Assembly (NCBI GenBank): GCA_963717075.1
Contig: CAVQVI010000007.1
Span: 620,001 to 684,000 of the forward strand
Reading direction: 5' to 3'
DNA length: 64,000 nt
Source: JBGOTP01 sp963717075
GTDB taxonomy: Bacteria > Acidobacteriota > Vicinamibacteria > Vicinamibacterales > CAVVIG01
Shown: piece after piece, positions 1 through 8,161 of the stretch
Layout of the letters: each line of letters begins with the position of its first letter
Numbering within the stretch: position 1 is the first letter of the stretch
Notes under the pieces: model-generated
Told to the model about the DNA's origin: nothing
Databases searched by the model: none
Seen by the model: the letters and a program-made list of their open reading frames with translations, nothing else
Made by a program: the position numbers and the translations under genes

Positions 1-402
1 GCCCTGTCGTTTATCGTGAAGGTCGTGGGAGACACCTTGCGCGAAGGCCAGGGGGATGGCCACGCCGCCACGATTGCCAAGCGCGACCAGGAGTACGGCG
101 TGCCTGCGACGGAAACCGTCACGGCGTACAACCCGGCCTCGGGCGAGCTCGTATGGCAGCACGAACATCCGTCGAATACCAACATCAGTAGCTCGGGGAA
201 TCTCGTGACCGCCGGCAACGTGGTGTTTCAGGGAAGCGACACAGGTGAGTTCTGTGCGCTGAACGCCCAGGACGGCCGAGAGCTGTTCAAGACCAAGGTG
301 CCCCGAGGCATTGCGTCGAGCCCCATTACTTACAGCGCCAAGGGCAAGCAGTACGTGGCGTTCATCGCAACGAACGCCGTGTACGCGTTCGCCGTGCCGT
401 AG
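1..402 (+). CDS. PQQ-dependent dehydrogenase, C-terminal part (cut by window edge)
   Basis: The frame is open from base 1 to the TAG at 400-402, so the gene begins upstream and only about 133 residues are visible. Two beta-propeller blade motifs of the quinoprotein alcohol/glucose dehydrogenase superfamily can be read: AYNPASGELVW near the middle and CALNAQDGRELF after it. The last residues (QYVAFIATNAVYAFAVP) are the usual closing strand of such propellers. These enzymes are periplasmic and pass electrons from alcohols or sugars to the respiratory chain through PQQ. The substrate cannot be told from this fragment. The GTG at 16 is internal and should not be taken as the start. A second, complete quinoprotein lies at 56620-58815. 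Confidence 0.85.
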   Translation, partial: ALSFIVKVVGDTLREGQGDGHAATIAKRDQEYGVPATETVTAYNPASGELVWQHEHPSNTNISSSGNLVTAGNVVFQGSDTGEFCALNAQDGRELFKTKVPRGIASSPITYSAKGKQYVAFIATNAVYAFAVP

Positions 403-519
403 CACGTCGCGCTCGACACGCCCGGAAGGTTATTCCTTTCGGGCTGCTAAAGTCCCTGAAAAGGATTGGGATGTCCGACCGCTGATGGTTACGGGGAACG
501 TCGAGCCAGCGGCCTGAGC

Positions 520-618
520 CTACATCGATGGCTTCGATTTCTGCGCCAGCTGGCTTTGGGCCCGAGCGGTCGAGGACCCAAGACCGGCGAGCACAAACAT
601 CACAAGGAGTCGCTTCAT
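520..618 (-). pseudogene. Short signal-peptide ORF, probable truncated secreted protein
   Basis: A 32-codon frame starts with ATG at 618 and reads MKRLLVMFVLAGLGSSTARA followed by Q: a positively charged start, a hydrophobic core and an A-R-A/Q cleavage site, i.e. a clean Sec signal peptide. It stops with TAG only 11 residues later, and no continuation in another frame looks like a known domain. It may be a tiny secreted peptide, or more likely the 5' end of a secreted protein lost by mutation. The rest of 403-816 shows no convincing gene. Confidence 0.35.
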
Positions 619-816
619 TTTTGAGTTCAGCTTTCCCCACGCCTACTGCTGCGCGGTGTTGTCGTTTGTCGCTGTTTCAACCGCAGGCCGCACACGTGTT
701 GAACGCAGCCGTTCAGGATCTCGCCGCCGTGACGACGGCGTTGCTGTCGTGGACCGCACCAACCGCTTCCGCTCTTGCGCTGAAGGGTCACACCGTCTTC
801 ATCGAGCTCGGCTCGA

Positions 817-2448
817 TCAGCAGAGCACGACGGAGAGGGCGAGACCAGCCTCGCTTGTTTCCTTGTACTTACTGTTCATCTCTTTCGCGGTTTGGGCCAG
901 CGCCAGCACGGTCTCGTCAAAACTGACGCGGTGCCTGGACGCGATCTCGTTGCTGGCGATCGCGTAGGCGGTCCAGGCCTTGACCGCGCCGAAGGCGCAG
1001 CGCTCGATGCACGGAACCTGTACGTAACCAGCGACCGGGTCGCATGTCATGCCCAGGTGATGCTCCAGAGCCGATTCGGCCGCGTTCTCGACTACCAGCG
1101 ATGGTGCGTCGTACACGGTAGCGGTCAATGCTGCAGCCATCGACGACGCCACGCCGATCTCTGCCTGGCAGCCGCCCTCGGCCGCAGACAGCGTTGCATG
1201 GTGCTTGCAGAGGTAGCCGACCGCCGCAGCGGCGAGCATGCCGTCACGGACCTTCTGCCGATCGACCTTCCGGACCTCCAGGAGCCCATAGACCAAGGCC
1301 GGCATCACTCCGGCGGAACCGCCGGTTGGAGCCGTGATCACGAGGTGGCCGCGCCCGTTTTCTTCGGATGCCGCCAACGCAAATGCCGACAGCGTGCCGA
1401 TACCACGGTCCGATTGATACTTCTCGTCCATGGCGCGCTTGTAAACAGACGCTGCCTTGCTGTGCAGTTTGATCGGGCCGGGCAGCACGTCGTCCTCCGG
1501 CATCGAAAGTCCAGACCTGACCGTCGCGACCATCGCGTTGATGATTTTGTCGATGAAAGCATTGACCTCCTCTTCCGACCTGCCCGCGATCGACATCTCG
1601 TTGGCAAGCATGACCTTGGCGATCGTGGTCTTGTTGTTGTCGGCGTGGGCGCGCAGCTCTTTCATCGTCGCGAACGGGTACTTCGGCGGGTTCTTCTTCG
1701 GCGGCGTGTACCCGTTCCACTCGATGAATCCGCCGCCCACTGAGTAGTACTCCTGCTCGAGCAGCACATCGTTGCCGCCGAGGAGCTTGACGGTCATCGT
1801 GTTCGGGTGCTTGAAGTCGCCCTTCGTCGCGTCGTAGATGACGTCCTTGAGGCTCACATCGATTGACTTGTCGCCAAGCTTCACCGGGAACACCTGATCA
1901 GGCTTGTCTCGCAAGCCGTCCAGAAATTTCGGATCGACCGTTGCCGGTTCTTTGCCGACGAGCCCTGCGAGCGCGGCTCGTTCCGTGCCGTGTCCCTTGC
2001 CCGTAGCGCTCAGGCTTCCGAACAAGTTCACCTGAAGCTTCGTCGCCTTGGCGAGTTTGTCGGCCGGCAGTTTGGCGGCTTGCTGGTAGAAATCGTAGGT
2101 AATGCGCATCGGACCAATCGTGTGCGAACTGGAAGGCCCAGGGCCCACCTTGTAGAACTCGTCCGCGGTCGTCAACACCGGCCCCTTTGCCTTCATCACC
2201 ACGTTCAGGTCGGCAGCCAACGGGACAGCGGGCGCACCGGCCGCCGGTGCGGATGCGGCTGCTGGGGGAGGAGCGGTTTTTTCGGTCTCCGATCGCGTGC
2301 AGCCGTTCATCACCGCAGCCGCCGAGATCACGGCGCCGCGCATGATGAACTTCCGGCGATCGACGCCGGTCGGAATCTCCGATGGCACCAGCGCCGAACG
2401 ATCGAGCGGATCACGGTCATCGTCTCTCACGTCTTCTCTGTCGGACAT
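817..2448 (-). CDS. sdaA: L-serine ammonia-lyase (single-chain type) with N-terminal Tat-like signal
   Basis: This 543-residue protein matches the iron-sulfur L-serine dehydratase family, which deaminates serine to pyruvate. The beta domain comes first (VGPGPSSSHTIGPMR, about residues 100-115). The alpha domain follows with APTGGSAGVMPALVYGL and the cysteine segments CKHHATLSAAEGGC, GMTCDPVAGYVQVPC and ERCAFGA, which hold the [4Fe-4S] ligands. The chain ends in Cys, as in type 2 enzymes where the C-terminal Cys caps the cluster. Odd: residues 1-50 form a Tat-type leader (RRKFIM at 31-36, then a hydrophobic stretch ending GC at 49-50) and an Ala/Pro-rich linker, although the family is normally cytosolic. 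The signal is visible; export is inference. Confidence 0.9.
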   Translation of the reverse strand: MSDREDVRDDDRDPLDRSALVPSEIPTGVDRRKFIMRGAVISAAAVMNGCTRSETEKTAPPPAAASAPAAGAPAVPLAADLNVVMKAKGPVLTTADEFYKVGPGPSSSHTIGPMRITYDFYQQAAKLPADKLAKATKLQVNLFGSLSATGKGHGTERAALAGLVGKEPATVDPKFLDGLRDKPDQVFPVKLGDKSIDVSLKDVIYDATKGDFKHPNTMTVKLLGGNDVLLEQEYYSVGGGFIEWNGYTPPKKNPPKYPFATMKELRAHADNNKTTIAKVMLANEMSIAGRSEEEVNAFIDKIINAMVATVRSGLSMPEDDVLPGPIKLHSKAASVYKRAMDEKYQSDRGIGTLSAFALAASEENGRGHLVITAPTGGSAGVMPALVYGLLEVRKVDRQKVRDGMLAAAAVGYLCKHHATLSAAEGGCQAEIGVASSMAAALTATVYDAPSLVVENAAESALEHHLGMTCDPVAGYVQVPCIERCAFGAVKAWTAYAIASNEIASRHRVSFDETVLALAQTAKEMNSKYKETSEAGLALSVVLC

Positions 2449-2889
2449 GTGCTTCTCCAGCTCTTTTTCCGGTCAGGACATGACCGCTCGCGCGTTGTGC
2501 TGACCGCGATCGAGCGGCCGGTTCGCTGACCGGTTGTTTCAGTCTCTCGTTTCTCTATCCGGGAACCGCCCAGAGCACGTAAATGACGACGGCGGTCACG
2601 CCAATCTTACCGAGTCCGGGGGCCATCCTGCCGCCGGATCCTGGATATCGAGAAATCAGGCAGTCACCGCCAGAGGACTTGCCGCGAACTCATGCAAGGC
2701 GAAGGCCTGACGAGCGCAGCTACCAAAAAAGAAACGCAGTCCTTTCGCGGCAGTACGTTGCGAGCGGTCGCGTCCTCGGCCAAGTTTTCGCGAGGCAGCG
2801 TTCACCCACGATATATGTCGTGTGTGCCGGATGGTTCGAAGGCCTCAACCGTGAAGAATCAGGTCGATCGGCTAATTTCGCGGCAGGCC
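2449..2889. other. Intergenic region without recognisable gene
   Basis: About 440 bases lie between the 5' end of the serine dehydratase gene and the 3' end of the cytochrome gene, both on the minus strand. Six-frame reading gives only short, low-complexity frames without conserved motifs. The dehydratase promoter must lie near its right-hand side, but I could not pick out a convincing -35/-10 pair. I see nothing else here. Confidence 0.5.
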
Positions 2890-3456
2890 CTAAGGGTACT
2901 TCGGCACGCACCGACGAGCACCGCCGGCGGGGTCGTTCCGATACTGAACGTGGCAGTTCAGACAGGCTTCGATGAGGTCGTCGGTGAGCTGCGCGACCTT
3001 CGCTTGATTCTTCTCTCGCGCCGCCTGTAGGACCTTCCGAGCCACATCCCGCAGCCCCTGCGCCCACGTCGGAAAGTCCTTCCGGGCGAGCGGCACAGGC
3101 TGACCGTTCGAGCACAGACGGCCGGGTTTCGTGATGAGGTCCGGCGCTTCCGCGAGGGCGATGGCCGCCTGCTGGACGACGTCCCACCCTGTATACAGGT
3201 TCGCGAAGGTCGCCAGCGCTCCCCCACCGGCCGGTCCCATCTTCTTCTCGACGCCGGGGTCGTTCGTCTGCACGTCAAAGATGATGTTCGAGTTCGGGAA
3301 CATGATCGCGCGCATGAGTTCGGCCAGGCTTCCCTCCGGCTTCCCGGGACCCGGCGCGGCGGATTGCGCTGACGGCAGGCGTCGGGCCGGCGTTTGCGCG
3401 GCAACGGGCGCCAGCAGCAGGAGCAGGAGCGAAAGGCCGATGGTCAAGAGCCGCAC
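2890..3456 (-). CDS. Small secreted c-type cytochrome (cytochrome c'/c-556-like)
   Basis: 188 residues. The start is GTG at 3456, chosen because a strong GGAGGTGA ribosome site precedes it. Residues 1-21 are a Sec signal peptide (Leu run ending PVAAQ). The only heme-attachment motif, CLNCH, lies near the C terminus (about residue 165-169). That placement, with long predicted helices before it, is typical of class II cytochromes (c' and c-556 types), four-helix bundles of the periplasm. Its electron partner is not evident from neighbours. The chain ends GARRCVPKYP, with one extra Cys not in a heme motif. The family call is from architecture and one motif only. Confidence 0.75.
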   Translation of the reverse strand: MRLLTIGLSLLLLLLAPVAAQTPARRLPSAQSAAPGPGKPEGSLAELMRAIMFPNSNIIFDVQTNDPGVEKKMGPAGGGALATFANLYTGWDVVQQAAIALAEAPDLITKPGRLCSNGQPVPLARKDFPTWAQGLRDVARKVLQAAREKNQAKVAQLTDDLIEACLNCHVQYRNDPAGGARRCVPKYP

Positions 3457-3576
3457 GTGTTCACCTCCAGCAACAGGCAGCGTTTCAGTCCGGGGTCGAC
3501 GGCCGCTTCACACATTTCGCAACGGACTCCACTATAATCCGCCCTCGCAGCCTTCTGCATGGAAAGGGACAATCAC

Positions 3577-3948
3577 ATGAAGCACATCCTTCTGGTTCTC
3601 AGCAATGCCGTTCAAGGTGGCGACGACGCCTTCAACACGTGGTACACCGGCACCCATCTGCCGGACGTGCTCAAGGTGCACGGTTTCAGCGCGGCACAGC
3701 GCTTCCGCATCTCCGACACGCAGATGAGCGACAGCGCGACGCCTTACAAGTACCTTGCGATCTACGAGGTCGACGAGGAGAAGCTCCCGGCCGTCAAGGA
3801 CGCGCTCGCCTCCACCGCGGGAACAGACGCGATGTACATCGACCCCGCCCTCGACACGAACGCGACGATCGCCTACTTCTACACCCCGATCACTGGGATG
3901 GTGCAGGCCCCGGCGAACAAGCGCGCCGCACAACCTGTCACGGCCTGA
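3577..3948 (+). CDS. Small EthD/dimeric alpha-beta-barrel-like protein
   Basis: About 123 residues. I start at ATG 3577 because GGAAAGGGA sits about 8 bases upstream; an in-frame ATG at 3559 lies before that site. The sequence KHILLVLSNAVQG...FNTWYTGTHLPDVLKVHGF fits the N-terminal strand and helix of dimeric alpha/beta-barrel proteins of the EthD/DUF4286 kind, where a WY-x-x-HLPD/E motif follows the first strand. These act as small oxygenase-like or binding proteins in catabolic settings, but no reaction can be assigned. It is monocistronic between divergent or unrelated genes. Confidence 0.6.
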   Translation: MKHILLVLSNAVQGGDDAFNTWYTGTHLPDVLKVHGFSAAQRFRISDTQMSDSATPYKYLAIYEVDEEKLPAVKDALASTAGTDAMYIDPALDTNATIAYFYTPITGMVQAPANKRAAQPVTA

Positions 3949-4027
3949 CGCGCGGACCGACTTCGCCGGCAAGACCGCCGTTGTCAGCTGGGTTTGTCCG
4001 CCTGTTTCCGCTTGCGGCCGGCCACTA

Positions 4028-4060
4028 GTGTCAGATAGTGTGTCAGATGGTGTGTCAACA
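4028..4060. repeat. Three tandem copies of a 12-bp unit upstream of a secreted-protein gene
   Basis: GTGTCAGAT occurs at 4028-4036 and 4040-4048, and GTGTCAAC follows at 4052-4059, a 12-bp period (about one helical turn). It lies about 120 bases before the start at 4181. Such phased repeats may be binding sites for a regulator, but no palindrome or known consensus supports this. Confidence 0.4.
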
Positions 4061-4180
4061 GTTTTGAGTTCAAATGTGTCGAATTCGCGGACGAACTCTC
4101 GTACCGGCGTTTTCGCGCGGAGCCGAGCAAATGCGTGGAGGCAAAGGGCGTCACATCTTGTGACAGACAGGAGCAGTCAG

Positions 4181-5266
4181 ATGCGTGTTGGGTATCGTGG
4201 ATCGATCGGCGCGGCGTTACTCATCCTTGCCGTTCTGACGCTATCCCCGCGATTAGTGGCGCAGCAGGCCAAAGCCGCCTCGCAGGCGGGCTCGCCCTGG
4301 ACCGCCAAGACACCATGGGGCGATCCGGATTTGCAGGGGATCTGGAACACTCAGACAAAGACACCATTTCAGCGTCCGCGCCCTGGCGAGAAGCCGCCGG
4401 AAAACGAGGAGGAGGGTCCTCCGTTGGGGGCGCCCGGCAATACCCCGGTCTTGAAAGATACGCTCGGCCAGCCGACCAACGAACGCCAAACCGGCAACGG
4501 TCCGGAGCACTGGTATGAGTACAGTACGGCCGTCCCCACGGGTCAAGCGTCCCTGGTGATCGATCCAGCAGACGGGCGAATCCCGCCGATGACACCGGAC
4601 GCCCAGAAGAAGCGTAAGGAATTCGACTTATCCATGGCCGGTGTTCCGAAAGATGAGCCCAGACCAGGCGGATGGCTCGAGACGGCGGACCCATGGCTGC
4701 GATGCATTACTCGCGGGGTGCCCGGCATGTTTCACCCGACCGGGTACAACCTGAACTTTCTCATCACACAAGGCCCCGGTTGGGTGGCGATTCTCTCGGA
4801 AATGATTCACGAGACCCGAATCATTCCCCTCGATGGGCGCCCGGCGCTGCCCTCGAATGTCCGCCAGTGGCTTGGTGATTCCCGAGGCCATTGGGAGGGC
4901 GACACGCTGGTCGTCGAAACGACCAACATCGATCCCCGGATGCACGGGCTCTGGCAGGAGCGCGACTGGTACGGCACGCCCAACGCGCGCATCACCGAGC
5001 GGTTCAAGCGCGTGGACGCGAACACCATCGACTTCCGGTACACCATCGACGATCCGACACAGTACACCCGACCCTGGACCGTCGCGATCCCAATGAGAAC
5101 GAACAACGCTCCCGACAGAATCTTCGAATATGCGTGCCACGAGGGCAACAACAGCCTGACGAACGTCCTCAGCGGAGCCCGCGCCCGCGACAAAGCCGCG
5201 GCAGCCGAGAAAGCGGCCGCCGCTGGAAAAGCGGCAGGTGCCAAGACCACGAGCGACCGCCGCTGA
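4181..5266 (+). CDS. Secreted protein of unknown function (TPWGDPDLQGIW family)
   Basis: 361 residues. ATG 4181 has a GGAG site 9 bases upstream and begins a clear Sec signal peptide (MRVGYRGSIGAALLILAVLTL, cleavage after LVAQQ). Right after it comes TPWGDPDLQGIWNTQT, a motif I know from many paralogous secreted proteins in Acidobacteria and some Proteobacteria whose role has not been settled. The core has several Trp-rich segments (IHETRIIPLDGRPALP, WLGDSRGHWEGDTLVVET) and ends in an Ala/Lys-rich coiled tail. A longer in-frame opening upstream (from 3755) lacks coding character. The end overlaps the next gene by 29 bases, so the two may be translationally coupled. Confidence 0.7.
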   Translation: MRVGYRGSIGAALLILAVLTLSPRLVAQQAKAASQAGSPWTAKTPWGDPDLQGIWNTQTKTPFQRPRPGEKPPENEEEGPPLGAPGNTPVLKDTLGQPTNERQTGNGPEHWYEYSTAVPTGQASLVIDPADGRIPPMTPDAQKKRKEFDLSMAGVPKDEPRPGGWLETADPWLRCITRGVPGMFHPTGYNLNFLITQGPGWVAILSEMIHETRIIPLDGRPALPSNVRQWLGDSRGHWEGDTLVVETTNIDPRMHGLWQERDWYGTPNARITERFKRVDANTIDFRYTIDDPTQYTRPWTVAIPMRTNNAPDRIFEYACHEGNNSLTNVLSGARARDKAAAAEKAAAAGKAAGAKTTSDRR

Positions 5267-6290
5267 GTATCGGATCGTCTCCCGAACGACACGCGCGTTG
5301 GCCATCGCCGGCGCCACACTGTACTGCCTTGGTGTCGTCGTGCTGGCGTCTCTGTGGTCGTTCGCGCCGAGCGCGCACTGGTCGATCGCGCTCTCGAACG
5401 TCTTCGCGGCGGGCTTCTTTCTCCCGCTGCTGCTGCTCGTGCCCGCCGCGCTGCTGCTTCGCTCCCGCTGGATGTATCTGGTCACGACGTTGCCGTTCGT
5501 TGTCTTCTTGGCGCTCTTCGGCGCGCGCTTCGTCCCGCGCCCCGGCCCCGCGATGGCGGGAGGAACGATGCTGCGCGTGGTGACATTCAACCAGCTGGTC
5601 TACAGCACGAGCATGGACGACCAACTCGCGGCGATCCGCGCGCAACACGCCGACGTGGTCGCGCTGCAGGAACTGGCGCCGCCGGTTGCGGAGGCCATCC
5701 AGCGCGATCTGAAGACCATCTACCCCTACCAGATCCTCAGCCCCTCGACGAGCGTTGCTGGCGTCGGTCTGCTGAGCCGCTACCCGCTCGAACCGGCGGA
5801 TGGTATGGAGGGCGCTCCGGGACAGTGGGCCCTCTTGCGCGTGGCCGGACAGAAGATCACGGTCGCCAACGTACATCTCCACTTCTCGGGTATTTCGCGC
5901 ATCCGCTCGCAGCGGTTCGGTTCGTTGTCGTACTTTCGCATGTACGACACCAGCGGGCGCCTGCACCAGGCCAACGCGCTGCGGCAGGCCGCGCGAAAAG
6001 TCAGCGGCGGGCTGATCATGATGGGGGACTTCAACACCGGCGACCGCGAACCGGGCTATGCCGTCCTGGCTTCAGAGCTGCACGACGCCTTCGGCGAGAC
6101 AGGCAGGGGGTTCGGGTTCACGTTCCCCAACCACAAGCGCATGGGACCAATTACCATCCCCATCCCGCTCGTCCGCATCGATTATGTCTGGACCAGGGGC
6201 TCGGTCGCCCCAGTCGCCACGCACGTGAACTGCGCCGACGGCGGCTCTGATCACTGTATGGTTGTCGCGGATCTCCACATTGAGAATTGA
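5238..6290 (+). CDS. Membrane-anchored endonuclease/exonuclease/phosphatase-family protein
   Basis: 350 residues, GTG start at 5238. Three hydrophobic segments (about 25-100) form a membrane anchor. A catalytic EEP domain follows, with the family landmarks in order: VTFNQL, VVALQEL (metal-binding Glu), VANVHLH, MMGDFNTG (Asp-Asn pair), RIDYVWT and SDHCMV (catalytic Asp-His). This is the DNase I-like fold, which hydrolyses phosphodiesters or phosphates. The membrane-anchored subtype is widespread and its substrate is mostly unknown. It overlaps the preceding secreted-protein gene. Confidence 0.8.
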   Translation: MPRPRATAAEYRIVSRTTRALAIAGATLYCLGVVVLASLWSFAPSAHWSIALSNVFAAGFFLPLLLLVPAALLLRSRWMYLVTTLPFVVFLALFGARFVPRPGPAMAGGTMLRVVTFNQLVYSTSMDDQLAAIRAQHADVVALQELAPPVAEAIQRDLKTIYPYQILSPSTSVAGVGLLSRYPLEPADGMEGAPGQWALLRVAGQKITVANVHLHFSGISRIRSQRFGSLSYFRMYDTSGRLHQANALRQAARKVSGGLIMMGDFNTGDREPGYAVLASELHDAFGETGRGFGFTFPNHKRMGPITIPIPLVRIDYVWTRGSVAPVATHVNCADGGSDHCMVVADLHIEN

Positions 6291-6339
6291 ATATCTTCAG
6301 CCCAACGTTGCTGTGACGTCCCGATTCGCCTAACAGTGA

Positions 6340-6373
6340 ACGACAGCGATGACTTCTCGAGCATCGCTGTCGT
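6340..6373. terminator. Perfect 12-bp hairpin after the EEP gene
   Basis: ACGACAGCGATG (6340-6351) and its exact reverse complement (6362-6373) flank a 10-base loop, 50 bases after the stop at 6290. There is no T-run, so it would be a weak intrinsic terminator or a protein-binding palindrome. The rest of 6291-6593 shows no gene. Confidence 0.45.
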
Positions 6374-6593
6374 CGCGACTTGCCCTGTCACCGGCGTCTC
6401 ATCTTTGACGGACTGGTTTTGCACCGTGTCCTAACGGTATCCGATACAACTCTTCCATACTGCGGACGTTGTCGATCGGTTGGTTCGCGTTCTTGCTGAA
6501 TCCACGGGGCGGACTGAGGTTTTGCGCAGTTGTGGCGCTATGATACCGAACGCGACGAATCGCGCTCGCGCCGCGCGAGAGGAGACGCTTTTC

Positions 6594-7004
6594 ATGGTTC
6601 GACTTCAAACCGCCATCGTCGGGATTGCCGTGCTGGCCGTCGTGTTCATGTCGGGCTACGCGGCCGGACAGCGCCAGCCGCCCACCCAGACCGTGGGGCA
6701 GAGTGAAGAGCTGCTGCGATCGCTGGATTTGTCAAAGGAGCTCGACTCCACGGCGGGCCGCCCGCTGCGCATGCGCAAGATCACGCTTCAGCCCCGCGGC
6801 GTACTGGGCGTTCACAACCACGTCGATCGCCCCGCAATCACGTATCTGCTGCAGGGTCAGATGACGTACCATCAGGAAGGGAAGCCCGATCTCGTCGCGA
6901 ATCCTGGCGACGGCTTCGCGGAAGGACGAGCGACGACGCATTGGGCAGAGAGCACGGGGAAAGTGCCTGCGGTGTGGATCGCAGTGGACATTCCGAAGCC
7001 CTGA
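6594..7004 (+). CDS. Secreted cupin-domain protein
   Basis: 136 residues. I chose ATG 6594, preceded by AGAGGAGA, over a longer opening from 6480 that has no leader character. Residues 1-22 are a signal peptide or anchor (VGIAVLAVVFMSGYAAG). The cupin core reads ITLQPRGVLGVHNHVDRPA then YLLQGQMTYHQEG and ATTHWAE. The H-x-H, a later Glu and a His fit the two cupin motifs that bind a metal. Small single-domain cupins sense or convert small molecules; no substrate can be named. Monocistronic. Confidence 0.75.
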   Translation: MVRLQTAIVGIAVLAVVFMSGYAAGQRQPPTQTVGQSEELLRSLDLSKELDSTAGRPLRMRKITLQPRGVLGVHNHVDRPAITYLLQGQMTYHQEGKPDLVANPGDGFAEGRATTHWAESTGKVPAVWIAVDIPKP

Positions 7005-7165
7005 GTGGGCCTGCGATTGTTCAGAACCCTCTTCAACCCAGCCGGTAGAGGCGGGTCAATTACGCTTCTTTCACGGCGGTGGCGGTTTCTGTGCCTGCAC
7101 ATGGCGGCACCCTGACATCTTCCCCATGTTTTCGCTGGCACGCCGAGTGCACTGTGGGCCTCGCC

Positions 7166-7834
7166 ATGGCCGAAAGACAACGGGTGATCGTGGCCCTGCC
7201 GGACCTGAACGAGGGTGCGACCGTTGCCGACTGGTTGTCGCAGGAAGGCCTCGACCCCGTCCGAGTCTGCACCACGCGCACAGCCGTGGAGGAGATGCTC
7301 GCCGGCCCGTTCGACCTGCTGATTGCCGACTTCGAGTTTGCTTACCGTGACAGTCTCTACACCAAGGCGCGGGCGCGCCATCCGCTGACGCCGGCGGTGG
7401 TGATCGGCGAGGCCGACACGGCTCCACCCAACGAGACCGCAAGCGCGCAAACGATGTGCCTTGCGCGCCCCTTCGAGCGGGCGATGCTGCTCTGCTACGT
7501 GACGATGGCGCTGCTCGACGGCCGGCCGATGCAGCGCTCGCCGCGCAAGCCGGCTCCGCGGGTCGACGCGTTCGTCAACGGCGTACCGGCGCGGATTCTC
7601 GACGTCAGCAACGAAGGCATGCGGCTGGAAGTGCCAGACGCGCGCGCCCAGGCTCTGCCTGCGTTCTTCAACGTCCGCGTGCCGCACCGTGGCGTGTCGG
7701 TGACCGCGCAACGCGTGTGGACGCAGCCCTCGCCCAGAGGGTCGATGATGTACTGCGGCAGCGTCCTGGCACAGAACCGATTGGAGGCCGAGCAGGCCTG
7801 GCGATCGTTTGTCGACTCGCTGTCTGTCGGCTAG
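7166..7834 (+). CDS. Receiver-like plus PilZ-domain protein
   Basis: About 222 residues from ATG 7166; the frame stays open to 7079, but the extra residues are not domain-like. The N-terminal half (RVIVALPDLNEGATVADWL, LLIADFEF) resembles a response-regulator receiver fold in which the aspartate region is kept only loosely. The C-terminal half (about 125-215) looks like a PilZ domain: PRVDAFVNGVPARILDVSNE, then MRLEVP. The usual R-x-x-x-R and D/N-x-S-x-x-G c-di-GMP motifs are only partly kept (DVSNEGM). It may tie second-messenger or phosphorelay signals to motility or the surface, but ligand binding is doubtful from sequence. Confidence 0.6.
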   Translation: MAERQRVIVALPDLNEGATVADWLSQEGLDPVRVCTTRTAVEEMLAGPFDLLIADFEFAYRDSLYTKARARHPLTPAVVIGEADTAPPNETASAQTMCLARPFERAMLLCYVTMALLDGRPMQRSPRKPAPRVDAFVNGVPARILDVSNEGMRLEVPDARAQALPAFFNVRVPHRGVSVTAQRVWTQPSPRGSMMYCGSVLAQNRLEAEQAWRSFVDSLSVG

Positions 7835-8161
7835 CCTGACGTCCAGCCGAATAACCAACATCCCAGCGTCCCGGCTGAGTTCCTGACGCGGAATTCCATC
7901 CCCTCTGACACATTCGTATTTTGAAACGTATCCAAGAACTACAGAACATTCAGCTTCGGATCTAACGTAGCTTTTGCCCCTCGTGCGCGTCGGCGTCCGC
8001 TTCGTCGATGATATTTGACAATCGCTCATGCCAACGTTATAAGGCACTGCCACAAAAGGCGGCTCTTACAATCCCGGAAATCTCGTCGGCTTTCCGCAGC
8101 AGCCGCGGCAATGCCACATGTGGCCCCGCAGTGCCGCGAACAATGAAGGTGAGGGGTGGAT
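7835..8161. other. Intergenic region, nothing recognised
   Basis: About 327 bases between the PilZ gene and the creatininase-like gene. Base composition is somewhat lower in GC than the flanks near 7900-8000. I found no RNA gene, strong hairpin or conserved frame. The promoter of the 8162 gene presumably lies in its right half. Confidence 0.5.
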
